In this document: positions 48,733 through 58,390 of the stretch, one piece after another
How the letters are laid out: every line of letters begins with the position of its first letter
Numbering within the stretch: position 1 is the first letter of the stretch
DNA from: Prorocentrum cordatum
Lineage: Eukaryota > Sar > Dinophyceae > Prorocentrales > Prorocentraceae
DNA: 64,000 nucleotides
Assembly: GCA_963575745.1 (NCBI GenBank)
Contig: CAUYUJ010019363.1
Span: 17,501 to 81,500, forward strand
Reading direction: 5' to 3'
Program-made: the position numbers and the translations under genes
The notes under the pieces: generated by a model
The model's input: only the letters and a program-made list of their open reading frames with translations
What the model was told of the DNA's origin: nothing
The model's database searches: none

Positions 48733-49358
48733 TCAGAAATCTCTAAGCGTGAGAGTGCGCAACACTTTTGCCACTGCCTCATCAGTCGGCTCTTTCATCA
48801 TATGCTCATCGCGGTCCTTCCCGCAATCTGGAATTGTCGTCCACGCAACCATGTAAGCGGCATACTTCTCTCTGGTGCCGAAAGCGTCAGCCTCCCGCCA
48901 GCGCACGCAATTCACGTGGCCAGCGCGTCGGCACCCCGCCCAACCTTTCTGTTCATGCCGGTGTGGCCGAAGTACACTTTCAAGGGTGCGTCCCCGCACT
49001 CCTCGCAAATGGCCAAGCACCTTTTAAAATCGTAAAGGCGGGGCCCTAGAGGTTGCTCTGCAGAGGGCCTCTCTAAAATGGCGCCATCCCCGAGAACGCC
49101 AAGATCAGGCGCGTGAAGGGGCCCAGGATCTCCTCCATCGGGCCCCGGCTCATCGCTATGAGGCCGCGGACCCTCATCGTCGAGCAAGGATTTCCACTCT
49201 GACTCGCCAACTGCGCACTCAGCGTCCTTATCGAGAAGAGCTCGTAACCTAAGTCCGCTGCACGAAAGGAGACATCTATAGTAGCTGTTGGACCCATCGT
49301 GCCTGATACGAGGTACTCCCTTCACGGTGCCAGCGACGGCATCTCTCTGGCCACCCAC
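48733..49358 (-). CDS. Unknown protein with CxxC motif, one frameshift
   Basis: Upstream frame (49358 to ~48912): LSCSGLRLRALLDKDAECAVG, then DFKRCLAICEECGDAPLKVYFGHTGMNRK, with a CEEC pair. At about 48915 a one-base shift moves it to HVNCVRWREADAFGTREKYAAYMVAW and EPTDEAVAKVLRTLTLRDF, ending 48733. The start codon is not ATG, so the gene is incomplete or spliced. Function is not recognised. Confidence 0.4.
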
Positions 49359-49437
49359 CCACTCACAGGACCGCTACTTGAGACGCGGGGCCTCTAAAAT
49401 CCCACCACTGTCCACCACTGACAATACGATCCCCCTA

Positions 49438-49470
49438 ATCTCTCTCTCTCTCTCGCTCTCTCTCCCCCCC
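49438..49470. repeat. (TC)n microsatellite
   Basis: Mostly perfect ct dinucleotides with one cg interruption. Confidence 0.9.
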
Positions 49471-49554
49471 ACTCCCCCTCCCCTTTCCCCATGCATGGGG
49501 GGAGGATCACAACTGTGCCCGACAAAACCATATGAATGCCCCGGGCGACCCCGA

Positions 49555-49637
49555 GGGGCCATTTTGAGTGATTTGCTTTGCGTGCCCCGGGGAGCTATGA
49601 GGGACCATTTTGAGTGATTTGTTTTCCATGCCATCGA
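49555..49637. repeat. Two-copy direct repeat
   Basis: ccattttgagtgatttg occurs at 49559 and 49611, each followed by ttt or ctt plus a gcgtgcc/ccatgcc end. Period 52 bp. Confidence 0.75.
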
Positions 49638-49784
49638 GCGCGGCCCACGGGGAACCGCTGCAGTGCGGGCCCTTACACATTAAAGAGGCCACGAGCAGTC
49701 CTGAGCAGGCGCGTGCTTCACGCTCGGGCGGGCGTGACCCCCCCTGTACCTAAGAGGCTGCTCTTGTAAAGTGAAGCAACGTTT

Positions 49785-50115
49785 GACGACCCAGAAACGG
49801 TTGCATTTGAGACGAGATTTATTCCTCACCCATGGCCCGGCCCAGAAGAGCCGGCACAGCCCAAACAAAATCGAGGATTGGCCGGTAAATACAAAATGCT
49901 ATCAGAAGGCGGTTGCGCTAGAAACGGATTTACTACCCCACCCCTGGCCCCGAGAGGCCGGCACAAACAAAAATCGAAGATAGGCCGGTAAATCCAAAAT
50001 GTTATCAGGAGGCGGTTGCACTTGAGACAAATTCGATTCCTCATCCGTGTCAAAGATAAGCTGGCGCAGCGAAAGATCGAGGATAGGCCGGTACGCCCAA
50101 AATGCTATCTTGAAG
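49785..50115. repeat. ~113-bp minisatellite, three copies
   Basis: ggttgca(t/c)ttgagac-like blocks at 49799, 49908 and 50023, each followed by gaggccggcac, atcgaagataggccggta and ccaaaatgctatc. Copies are about 80% alike by eye. 50116-50560 then shows no recognised gene. Confidence 0.88.
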
Positions 50116-50561
50116 CACGGGGCGCATCGGAAATATGTGAGGGACCACCGGAATTCGCATGCAGACGTGCGCTTCAGACTTGGATGCGCGGTTGATTCCA
50201 GCGCCCACCCTCACCACCCCCATGTTCCACTTCACGACCCCCGTATCATATACCACTCTCTTATACGACTGCGATTGTAAATGGCCCCTCCCTCCCCGCT
50301 CATCCCTCCAACCTCATCGCCCCTCCAGGTGGCCAGGGCAACTCGCCTTGCTACTGTTTTTGGACAGGCTGGTGAGGATTTCCGAAAAGATGCAACCTCT
50401 GGATGCCACCCTATGCGTTTTCTCTTTTGCGCCAGCTTTGATGAGAGGAAGATGGAGAAGGAGGGGAAGGGAAGATGGAGAGGAATATGGGGGATGATGG
50501 AGGGGAAGAGGGGAAGGAATATGGGGGGAAGATGTCACAAACTGGACCCCTCAAGTTAGAG

Positions 50562-50897
50562 CTATCTTTGGGGCCGAGATGAAAAGCAGTCGCTGGCACT
50601 GTCCTTCGCAAATATGAGGTCTGACGCCGAGAGAGCCGCCAAGTAACTCTGTTGAACCTTCAAGGATTCGAAGAAACGCCGCACTCCGTTTCGCACGAAA
50701 GGGGCCAGCTCAGATCGCCTTTTCTCCACGGCAGGCTGCCACCCGTCAGCACGAAGCGCGCAAATGATCTCAGCCTTGGACTTTTTCAATAAGCCGAGAG
50801 ACGACGAACATCTCGTAAGCGGAACAGGGTCCATTAGTATGTGTATTGTTTCCCATTTGATAAACTCCCTCCTCAATGATATGAGCTGGCCAGACAA
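50562..50897 (-). CDS. Possible 3' exon of the large right-end gene
   Basis: 111 residues: GQLISLRREFIKWETIHILMDP, KAEIICALRADGWQPAVEKRRSELAPFV, RRFFESLKVQQSYLAAL. Protein-like composition, same strand as and downstream of the 1052-residue ORF. No start codon (TTG), so it is likely an exon. Connection to the upstream frame is inferred from strand and spacing. Confidence 0.4.
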   Translation of the reverse strand: MSGQLISLRREFIKWETIHILMDPVPLTRCSSSLGLLKKSKAEIICALRADGWQPAVEKRRSELAPFVRNGVRRFFESLKVQQSYLAALSASDLIFAKDSASDCFSSRPQR

Positions 50898-50982
50898 GGA
50901 TGCGTCCTGGGCAGAAGCTTTTAAAGTTTTTCCGCTACCTCAGTTTGAGGGTGAAGGAGGGGATAACTCTCAGGAGAAGACG

Positions 50983-51327
50983 TCATACCGGGCTGTGGGG
51001 GAAGAAGGTGCAGGTGGAGGACGGGGAGGAGGAGGAGGAAACGTCCTGCTCAATCGAGACGGCGCCAATCCTGGACAGTGCTTCAAATACGTACCAATGA
51101 TACTGAGACAAATCACCCCTCCAATTAAGTTTAACGTTACTGTCAGTATAAGCACCCTTGTGCGCTAGCGCATTGACGGCCATGCTCATATCGGAAGTGC
51201 TGGTCACGCAGGATAACTCGTGGCCGCCGCCGGCGTTCGGGGGAGGGCGAACGGCGACTGTCTCTGACCCGCCGACAACTGGAGGGAACATTCCGGGCAG
51301 ATCACGGTCGGCGTCAAACGTCGGCAA
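50983..51327 (-). CDS. Frameshifted continuation of the large right-end protein
   Basis: After the 1052-residue frame diverges near 51380, this frame continues TLRVLKQGVRIDHALPTFDADRDLPGMF, then SMAVNALAHKGAYTDSNVKLNWRGDL and YHWYVFEALSRIGAVSIEQD before a Ser-rich low-complexity end. It looks like the genuine C-terminal part, separated by a one-base shift. Confidence 0.5.
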   Translation of the reverse strand: MPTFDADRDLPGMFPPVVGGSETVAVRPPPNAGGGHELSCVTSTSDMSMAVNALAHKGAYTDSNVKLNWRGDLSQYHWYVFEALSRIGAVSIEQDVSSSSSPSSTCTFFPHSPV

Positions 51328-51334
51328 CGCGTGG

Positions 51335-54300
51335 TCAATTCTGACGCCTTGCTTGAGAACCCGAAGCGTGGAACCGCCATTTGTGAACCATCTGCATAAA
51401 GTACCCCAATCGACTGAAGCCGCCCCTCAAGTCCAGCTTGGCCAGACGGTCGGGCGCAGCACCGCACATAAGAATACGAGGACGATGTATTTTCGTGCTG
51501 AGCTTCTGCACTGTGACGCACGTTCGTTTCTCACTGATGTGACGCAGGGGAGTCGTATACCTGCTCTCTGGATAAGTATTAACCACCTTGACCATGCGCA
51601 TGGTTCTCAAATCGAAATTCACGTCATGGGGCGCCGTCAGGACGGCAGTAACGGCACTCGAAACCAATTGCCTCGCATCGGCAGCCGACGGCTCCACGAC
51701 ATCCTCGACAGCGCACGCATTAAATATATCTCTGGGTATTGATAGGTACGCGCCAACATCCATTATGCTTTTAAGAAATGTTGAACACTCAGCCTCCTCA
51801 TCCGTCAATGTAACTTTCGCTTGAACGCCAGATACCAAAGCAAATGTAGCCTGTGCCGCTCGTGCGCCTGCAGTGTCAATGAACTCCTCATCGATGCTGC
51901 ACTGGTAAACCATCTTAATTTTATCCCTCACACCTTTCCCAGTGAGATCAGATTTTCTGAAACGCAACTGGAGTAGGTTATCAATCAGGCTGCGCGACCT
52001 CCAATGTTGAACAACGAACGCCTTGAATGTCGAATCATCGCGGAGCCTGCGCAAGATAGCATCCGACCGAACCAGAGAGCATACGTACGGAAGCCCGACC
52101 CCGAAACACGAGCGGCCAATGCGGTTGATCCTTGCATGTACCTCCTCAATCTTGCGCTCGATCATTGGGATCAGCGCGTACTCCAAAAGAGCAACGTATA
52201 GCTGTGGAAACCTGTGCAAGCTCTCGCCCTCAGACGCGAGAAATCTGTCGATCTCGGGGCGGACCCCGCCTGAGGGCGCAAGGAGACGGCGGGAGACTCG
52301 GTGTAGGAAAAGCCCCCTGCCATTCGCGATGGCATGGTCGTACTCGTCGACGCATTGCTTGAGAATCTGCCTGGCCTGGCCGGCTGCGCCGCCCTGCTCC
52401 GAGTAGAAGGCCCCAATAGCAAGATGAGGTATGCGATTGAGATAATCAAACTTTGCTTGCAATATTTCAACCAAGTCCAAACGCAACTGCGCCAAAGCTG
52501 CCACCACTTTGTGCCGACTTTCATTTGGCAATCTTGAAATGAAGAATTGCAACGCATCGCTAGAACATGTCATGACATTGCTGCAGAGCTCCTCGCGGCC
52601 AGCGGCGATGAACCAGGCGAGGCGTCGACCTCGCCAGCAGCAACGCTCCCGGCCTTGCTGCCGCATCATGCTGTGGCGGCGCTTGCGCGTCCGCCCTGGC
52701 ACGTGCATATCGAGATGGCAGTCGCAAGCTTCCAAGGACCCAGTGGTCTTCTCGATCGTCTTGCCCAGTACCCGGTACATTTCTGCAGAAACCTCAAAGT
52801 CGGAATTGATGATATCCGCGACGCGTTTCACCGTGGCGTTAGTGAGCTTGCGGTTGCTATCCGAACTCAGCATTTTCTCGGCGTCGAACCGAGCCCTGAT
52901 TGTGGGGAACTGTGGCATCATTGTATCGAGGGCTCGCGAGAGGAACTCCCACTTCCAATCAACGTGACAAGCTGAATGCCTCTTGAATCTCTCTCGCTCC
53001 TCACGCGCGCCTTCGAAGCACGTGGCCTGGAACTTCCTCACGAGCTCCTGGTTCGTGGTAAAATCCAGCAGCGCCTTCAGTTGCTCAATGAACTCGCCGT
53101 GCAAGCTGTTCTTCTTGCACGCGAGTTCCAGGGCGTCGTAGCAGATGTGCAGAGCTCCAGGGCTACCAAGCAAATTAGGAAATAGAAAACTATCTGCAGA
53201 GGCCGCCTCAAAGGAACCCCGATAGCGAGCCACGACGTCCAGGGCGACGTCAGGCACGCCCCTTTCACACGAGCCCTGGTCGCTTACGAAGCCGCGGTAC
53301 ATCTTGCGCCGCTCATGGAACCGACTGTCGCTTCCAGACCTCATCAGCAACAGGTTGATGATGTTCAGCGACACCTTCACCATGCCAGCTTTCCCCAGAC
53401 CGACGGACGACATCTGGAGGTGGTTGGAAACGAAACCATCATCTAATTTCAGATCCCGAATAGAATGCATCAAGCTGACAAGGTGGGGCGCCGGTATCCT
53501 GAACTCGTCTTCAATGGTACATAGAAAATTGAAGCCCAACTGAGGTGATTTATCAGCCATGAGAAAATAAATCACGTCAGACCGCAAGAAAGCCTTTTGC
53601 TCGAACATCACGGACAGCATGTCGAGGCGAAGCCGCCCATAACGCAGTACGTCCAAGCTTGGCAGAGGGCATTCCTTCCTCGAGATGAACGTGGATATCT
53701 GGTTCGCAGCTGTCTCATCGAAAAAAAGAGGGGCACTGTCAGCAAGCGCGTCTTCCAACTTGGCACCCGGCCTCAAATGCCTCGTGAATAAGAGAGCTGA
53801 TAATATTGCCTGCGGCGTGAATGTGTGCGAGACTGTGCCCGATGATCGAGGCGAAGACATTGCTTGCATGTGCCGTTGGACAACAGATGGGTCCCCAGGC
53901 TCGTGCGACTGCGCATCCAGAGTGTCTCCGGCCCCCTCCCCCTCGCCGTGCACCTCATCTTCCTGTGCTGCCAACGCGTCTGCCTGCCTAGTCCGTTCAA
54001 CGAAATCTTCAGCGGGCGACGGCGGAACCCCTAAGGTCGCCGCCAACTGCGCTTTAGTCTGGACGGTAACATAATCAGCAGGATCGCCCCAAAAATCATC
54101 GAGCTGTTCTATGTCAAACGCGCACGCGTGCCATGGCTTCATCAGAAACTCTAAGAAGTGAGTATACAACTGTCCTCCCACTGCGGTATCCAAATCGCGC
54201 ACGTGATTTTCCACTTCGGACTTCAGCTTGAATGCGAGACCCCAATACAAACAACCGCCAGCAGGAATGCGATAAGGCTCTTTCAATTTAACAGCCCGGG

Positions 54301-54493
54301 TGCACGTCCAGACAACATTTGCACTCTGCTCGACATTATGAACGAAACAAAGGAGGCATGCCCCAACAATATATCTACCGTCTTTCTGGTATATATACAC
54401 ACAGCGCGGCAGAGCATTTTTTTGGTGTCGCTTGTCTGCGCCGGATGGAACGAACTTCTGCGACGAAGCTTCTGGCGGCAACAAATCATCCAT
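51335..54493 (-). CDS. Large unknown protein, candidate transposase of the TIR element
   Basis: 1052 residues from ATG 54493, about 330 bases inside the right TIR: the only long unbroken frame in the element. Visible features: an acidic linker at ~185-215, GALHICYDALELACKK (His449, Asp453), FKRHSACHVDWKWEFLSRAL, and a Cys/His cluster with CDCH (Cys590, Cys592, His593), a basic run, then CCWRGRRLAW (Cys618-619), probably zinc-binding. After it lies a long helical region rich in charged residues. Position, size and the Cys/His cluster fit a transposase, and similar CDCH...W-GRR proteins are, from memory, abundant in dinoflagellates. I cannot place a DDE/D triad with confidence, so the role is inferred. 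The last ~20 residues are out of frame (see 50983-51327). Confidence 0.6.
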   Translation of the reverse strand: MDDLLPPEASSQKFVPSGADKRHQKNALPRCVYIYQKDGRYIVGACLLCFVHNVEQSANVVWTCTRAVKLKEPYRIPAGGCLYWGLAFKLKSEVENHVRDLDTAVGGQLYTHFLEFLMKPWHACAFDIEQLDDFWGDPADYVTVQTKAQLAATLGVPPSPAEDFVERTRQADALAAQEDEVHGEGEGAGDTLDAQSHEPGDPSVVQRHMQAMSSPRSSGTVSHTFTPQAILSALLFTRHLRPGAKLEDALADSAPLFFDETAANQISTFISRKECPLPSLDVLRYGRLRLDMLSVMFEQKAFLRSDVIYFLMADKSPQLGFNFLCTIEDEFRIPAPHLVSLMHSIRDLKLDDGFVSNHLQMSSVGLGKAGMVKVSLNIINLLLMRSGSDSRFHERRKMYRGFVSDQGSCERGVPDVALDVVARYRGSFEAASADSFLFPNLLGSPGALHICYDALELACKKNSLHGEFIEQLKALLDFTTNQELVRKFQATCFEGAREERERFKRHSACHVDWKWEFLSRALDTMMPQFPTIRARFDAEKMLSSDSNRKLTNATVKRVADIINSDFEVSAEMYRVLGKTIEKTTGSLEACDCHLDMHVPGRTRKRRHSMMRQQGRERCCWRGRRLAWFIAAGREELCSNVMTCSSDALQFFISRLPNESRHKVVAALAQLRLDLVEILQAKFDYLNRIPHLAIGAFYSEQGGAAGQARQILKQCVDEYDHAIANGRGLFLHRVSRRLLAPSGGVRPEIDRFLASEGESLHRFPQLYVALLEYALIPMIERKIEEVHARINRIGRSCFGVGLPYVCSLVRSDAILRRLRDDSTFKAFVVQHWRSRSLIDNLLQLRFRKSDLTGKGVRDKIKMVYQCSIDEEFIDTAGARAAQATFALVSGVQAKVTLTDEEAECSTFLKSIMDVGAYLSIPRDIFNACAVEDVVEPSAADARQLVSSAVTAVLTAPHDVNFDLRTMRMVKVVNTYPESRYTTPLRHISEKRTCVTVQKLSTKIHRPRILMCGAAPDRLAKLDLRGGFSRLGYFMQMVHKWRFHASGSQARRQN

Positions 54494-54819
54494 GGCCTGG
54501 AGCAGCCGCAGACTGAAAGAGAACAGCGGACAAACGGCGCTCGAAGGAAAACATCTGAGCCCAAACGGCTACGGAAGTGCAGTTTTGATGGTGGCGATTA
54601 CGATGGCATCGCGACAGCGACCCCGGAATCAACGGCGACGTTGATGACGGGTTAGCAACGATGATGCCAATGGTTATACAGGCGACAACGCGTGCTCTGA
54701 GGGATTAGGCGATCCCCCTAGTGCAGCACAGGACCCCAATCGGAACATTCCCAAACGACTGCCCTCGGACACAAAGCGAATACGTTTTGGGGTGGAAACA
54801 AACAGGACGCTGGTTTTCA

Positions 54820-54853
54820 GGGCCCGCCCCCCCGCGCAGACCGCGGGCTACTA
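54820..54853 (-). repeat. Right terminal inverted repeat
   Basis: Reverse complement starts TAGTAGCCCGCGGTCTGC, then a G-run and GGGCCC, matching the left TIR at 32 of 34 positions. 54494-54819, between it and the candidate transposase start, has no recognised coding content and probably holds the promoter. Confidence 0.92.
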
Positions 54854-54861
54854 CACGCGCC
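54854..54861. other. 8-bp target-site duplication (right)
   Basis: cacgcgcc, identical to 42128-42135. Confidence 0.92.
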
Positions 54862-55917
54862 CGGCGCTTACTTGGCCAGCCTCGCAGCCACGCGGCACCT
54901 GTGCTGCGACCTTGACCCGGCCTACGCGTGGGCGCCGGACAGCGCGGCTACGCTGGAGGGGCAGGCGCTCCTGGCAACGCCCTGCTGGCGCCGGCGGACG
55001 GCCTCGACCCGGCGGCGCTCGACAGGGCCACGCAGAAGCAGCTCTCTGCCGCGGTGGACGAACGCGGGCACCAGACCTTTCTGGCGGGCTTGGGGGCAGC
55101 TGACCGCGCTGACATCAATTCAGAGATGCTGCCTGGCGCGTCAGACTTCCTCGTGGCGCAGCCCAGCGAGCAGCTGGGGCTCCTTTTCGAACCCGAGGAA
55201 TTCGCGTGCGAGGTCAAGCGCAGGCTCCTCATGCCCGTGTACGAGACTGAGCACTTCTGCCCCTGCTGCGAGGACGTCTGCGACCGCCACGGCCGGCACG
55301 CAGGACTATGCGCGGGGGCCGGGGATCGCGTCCACCGGCACAACGGGGCGAGGAACGTGGTCGGCACCTTCGCCACCAATGCGGGCTTCAACCCGACGCT
55401 CGAGCAACCTGGCCTCCTACCGCCCCGCCCAGGCGACGTCCAGGTGAATGGGCGCCGGCCTGCAGATGTCTACATTCCCTCCTGGTTCCAGGGGGCGCCT
55501 GCTGCCTTCGACTTCGCGGTGTCTTCGCCGCACAGGCAGGTTGCCCGTGTCCTGGCGTTCCAGGAGGTGGGGCGCGCGGCGCAGGAGTACGAGTTGGTGA
55601 AGAGGACCCACCTCGACACAGAGCGGCAGTGCCAGCAGCAGGGGATCGTGTTCATCCTCCCCCTCGTGGCGGAGCCCTCTGGAGGATGGGGCCCGACTGG
55701 CGCCGAGACTCTGCGCCGGCTCGCCCGGGCCAGCGATCGGAGACGAGGCGAGGAGCTGGGGGCGGGCGCGGCACGCCTGTTCCAGCGCCTGTCCGTGGCG
55801 ATCCGCCGGGCGACGGCGCGAGCAGTCCTGAGGAGGCACGCGGAGCTCCCCTCGGCTGGCGGAGCTGTGGTTGCCGCGCCGAGCTTGCTGGCAGAGCTGG
55901 TGGAGGACGACGCTTAG
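54862..55917 (+). CDS. LINE-B C-terminal part: zinc motif and nuclease-like domain
   Basis: Starts in the frame of the interrupted RT (GAYLASLAATRHLCCDL) and shifts by one base near 54975 to the frame running to TAG/TAA at 55917. Then DRATQKQLSAAVDERGHQTFL, a zinc motif HFCPCCEDVCDRHGRHAGLC, HNGARNVVGTFATNAG, and RRPADVYIPSW...AAFDFAVSSPHR. The RPADV...FDFAV pattern resembles the PD-(D/E)XK restriction-like endonuclease of site-specific LINEs. It would cut target DNA. A C-terminal helical region follows. About 55918-56490 is a pyrimidine-rich 3' trailer with no gene. Confidence 0.75.
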
Positions 55918-56493
55918 AGCGTGTCCCGCCGTCGCTCCTTTTCTGCCCCTCCTCTCGCCGTGTCTTCCACCCGCCCATGCGCGGGCAGCTACTGAGCATT
56001 TTGATGTTTGTTTCGTGTTTACGCGAGTGACGATCCCTTCTGCTGTCGTCTTCGTCGTTAGTCGTCGTCCGTCGTTCGTCTCTTCCGCTCCTCTCGCCTT
56101 TCCCGCTCCTCCTCCGCCGCCAGCGTCTCCTCCTCCCCTCGGGGGGCCATTCCTTGCGGTGGGTTGGTGAACGGTGCGCGCCCTGCTCCCGCTTGCGGAA
56201 GCTGGGGCGTGCGCCGATCGCCTCTCGCTACTTTGCGTGGCCCCCTGCTCGCCCTTGTGCCCCTCGGGGCCTCCCCCGTCGTTGCTGCTTGCTGATGGAT
56301 CGACGCTAGCTATCCACAGAGCAGGAGAATCAGCTCCTTCCTGCGCCTGCTCTCGTTGCATTCTTCATGCAGTGGTTACCCTTTTCTGCTCGGGGGCTGT
56401 TTCATCCTTTCCATTGGAAGCATGGCAGGCATCTGATCCTGAACAGTGCGACCACTGTGGTCTTCCTGATGAGCTGACACCCTTTTTTCAGGA

Positions 56494-57535
56494 CATCGCA
56501 GTGGAGGTCCGCCTGAATCTCGACCCGCCGGGCTGCACAAGGCCCTGCCAGCACCGCCAGGGTCTGCGGCGCGCCACTCGACCCGAAGGGCAAGCACGCG
56601 CGGGGCTGCACGGTCGGCGGCTGGCTCGTCCGCCAACACGACGCGGGGTGCGCTGTGCTCGCGGAGCGGTGCGGGGCGCCGGGCTGCTCCGTGCACCGCG
56701 AGGCGCTGCTCAAGCACGCCTCGCCGCAGAGCCCTCAGGCGCGCATGGGCCTGGTGATTCGCGAGCCAGTCGCCGCTGAACCGCTCTTGGTCGACCTCAC
56801 GGTCGTCAGCCCGGTTTCCGAAGACGCCCTGGCGCTCGGGGCTGCGAGGAAGGACGAGGCTGCAGCTGCTGCAGCAAAGAGGAGGAAGCGAGCCCGCTAT
56901 CCGTTTTTGCCCGCGCTGCCGTTAATGGTGGAGGACCACGGGCGGCTGGGCGAGGAAGCGGCGGCCTTCGCCGAAAGGCTGGCGCCCGCTGGCGACGCGG
57001 GGCGTTCAGCGGCCATCCGCGAGCTCCAGCAGGCCCCACGCAGCCTGCTGCAGCGGCACGCTGCGGACGTGGTGATGGCCGCCACCGAGGCCAGGCCCCG
57101 GCGGGCGGCTGCTGCGCTTGCGGCCGCGCGGCTGGCCACAGCACAGGCTGGCGCCAGCGCTGCGGAGACAGGGCCGACGGGCCTCGCGGACGCTGAGCGA
57201 CGCCAAGCGGAGGAGAAGGAGGAGGAGGAGGAGGAGGAGGAGGAGGAGGAGGAGGAGGAGGAGGAGGACCCCAGGGCGGGGAGCCCCACCGAAATCCCAC
57301 CAGCCCTCTGGGCGTCGGTGGTTTAAGGAGCTTCCTCTTCCAACCCTCCTTCTTCCCCTTCGGGGAGGGGTTTACCCCTCCCCCTACCCCCTCCCCATGG
57401 ACCTGGACAGAGGGGGTTCGCGAGGTGTCGGAGCGTCCAAAAGGGCCTCGGCGAGGAAGCCAAAATCATTTGTTTTACTTTGGTTTTGGTCCCATTTTGG
57501 CATCCTGATGGGGGGGGGCCCTAATTAGTGTCCCC
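56494..57535. repeat. 1.04-kb dispersed repeat, copy 2 (LINE 3' end)
   Basis: Matches 35448-36485. A ccttttttcag acceptor-like sequence precedes it at about 56482. The GGA tract inside (57210-57268) is longer than in copy 1. Both copies carry the same frameshift within the zinc motif. Confidence 0.92.
56655..57326 (+). CDS. LINE C-terminal nuclease-like domain, fragment (copy 2)
   Basis: 223 residues from a GTG codon; homologous to 35609-36472. EPLLVDLTVVSP and RYPFLPALPLMVEDHGRLGEEAAAFAERLA are conserved. The C-terminal poly-Glu comes from the GGA tract. It is a truncated fragment and not expected to be functional alone. Confidence 0.5.
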   Translation: MLAERCGAPGCSVHREALLKHASPQSPQARMGLVIREPVAAEPLLVDLTVVSPVSEDALALGAARKDEAAAAAAKRRKRARYPFLPALPLMVEDHGRLGEEAAAFAERLAPAGDAGRSAAIRELQQAPRSLLQRHAADVVMAATEARPRRAAAALAAARLATAQAGASAAETGPTGLADAERRQAEEKEEEEEEEEEEEEEEEEDPRAGSPTEIPPALWASVV

Positions 57536-57537
57536 CC

Positions 57538-58390
57538 CTCCTGTGATCGATCTTGCCCAAGATGGCCCGACCCCAAGGCCCCCAAGAGTGCCCCAAGAAT
57601 GCCCCAAGAGGTGGCCAGGAAACCCCAACAGGCCCCCAGGATGTCCCCACGAGGCTTCCAAGAGACCCCAAGAGGCCCCAAGAGACCCCCCAGAAGCACC
57701 CAAGATGCGCCGAGAGGCCTCGGCGAGAATACCAAATCATTGATTCTGCTAGGATTTTAACCACATGTTGGCCTCTTGGGGGGGCATTGATTAAGATGAC
57801 TCCAAGAGCGCCTGGGAGAGCCCAAGATGACCTCCAAGATGGCTCAAGAGATCCCAAGATGTCTCAGAATGGCTCCAACGATGCCCCAAGATGCCCCGAA
57901 ACCGCTCCAAGGCAGCTTCCAGTGGCCAAAGAGCTCCCCCAGGAGGCCCCGAAGAGGCCAACGCCAGAGGAAACTCTATGTATTTTGCTTTCTCGCCGTT
58001 TCGCTTCCGATGGCCATCCGAGGCCTCAAGATGGCTCCAATATGGCCCAAGAGGGCTCCAAGAAAAGGCTCCAGAGAGCCCCAAGGCGGCCCCAAGAGCG
58101 CCCGGGAACGCTCCAAGAGCGCCCCAAGAGCGCCACAAGAGGCGATTGCTTGGGCTCCCGAGGGGCAGCGCTAATTAATGCTCGCTTCTTGTTTGATCGA
58201 TGTCCCCCAAGATGGCCCTAAGAGCGCTCCCGAGGCTCCCAAGAGCGTTTCAAGAGGGCCCCAAAAGGCGCCCAGGAGGCCCCAACAGGCGCCCAAGAGG
58301 CTTCCAAGATGCTCAAAAAAAAAACCCAAGAGGCCCCAAGAAGCTCTCCGAGGAACCCAAGACGCTCCAAGAGGCCTCCACTGGGGGACC
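57538..58390. repeat. Long CCAAGA-type degenerate repeat tract
   Basis: Dense irregular repeats of gccccaagag, ccaagatggc and aggcccc units, roughly 10-12 bp apart, with two islands of other sequence (57715-57790, 57970-58020). The first 140 bases match 36490-36621. taattaatg/tgatcgat blocks at 57520-57550 and 58170-58200 repeat about 640 bp apart, suggesting larger units. Confidence 0.7.

Larger units (their letters stand above)
42136..54853. mobile_element. 12.7-kb DNA transposon-like element with TIRs
   Basis: Bounded by 34-bp terminal inverted repeats starting TAGTAGCCCGCGG (42136-42169 and, inverted, 54820-54853; 32/34 identical) and by the 8-bp duplication cacgcgcc. Removing it restores an uninterrupted LINE-B reading frame across the junction, which confirms both ends. 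All gene-like frames inside are on the minus strand and are more AT-rich than the flanking LINE. An 8-bp duplication is shared by hAT, P, Merlin and KDZ/Zisupton-type elements, but the TIR ends do not match those I know. No retroelement enzyme is seen inside. 42170-43800 at the left end is mostly simple-sequence DNA with no supported gene. Confidence 0.9.

Noticed and set aside
42136-54853. Interpretation as an LTR or other retroelement insertion
   Set aside because: The ends are inverted, not direct, repeats. The duplication is 8 bp and no RT or integrase was found inside.
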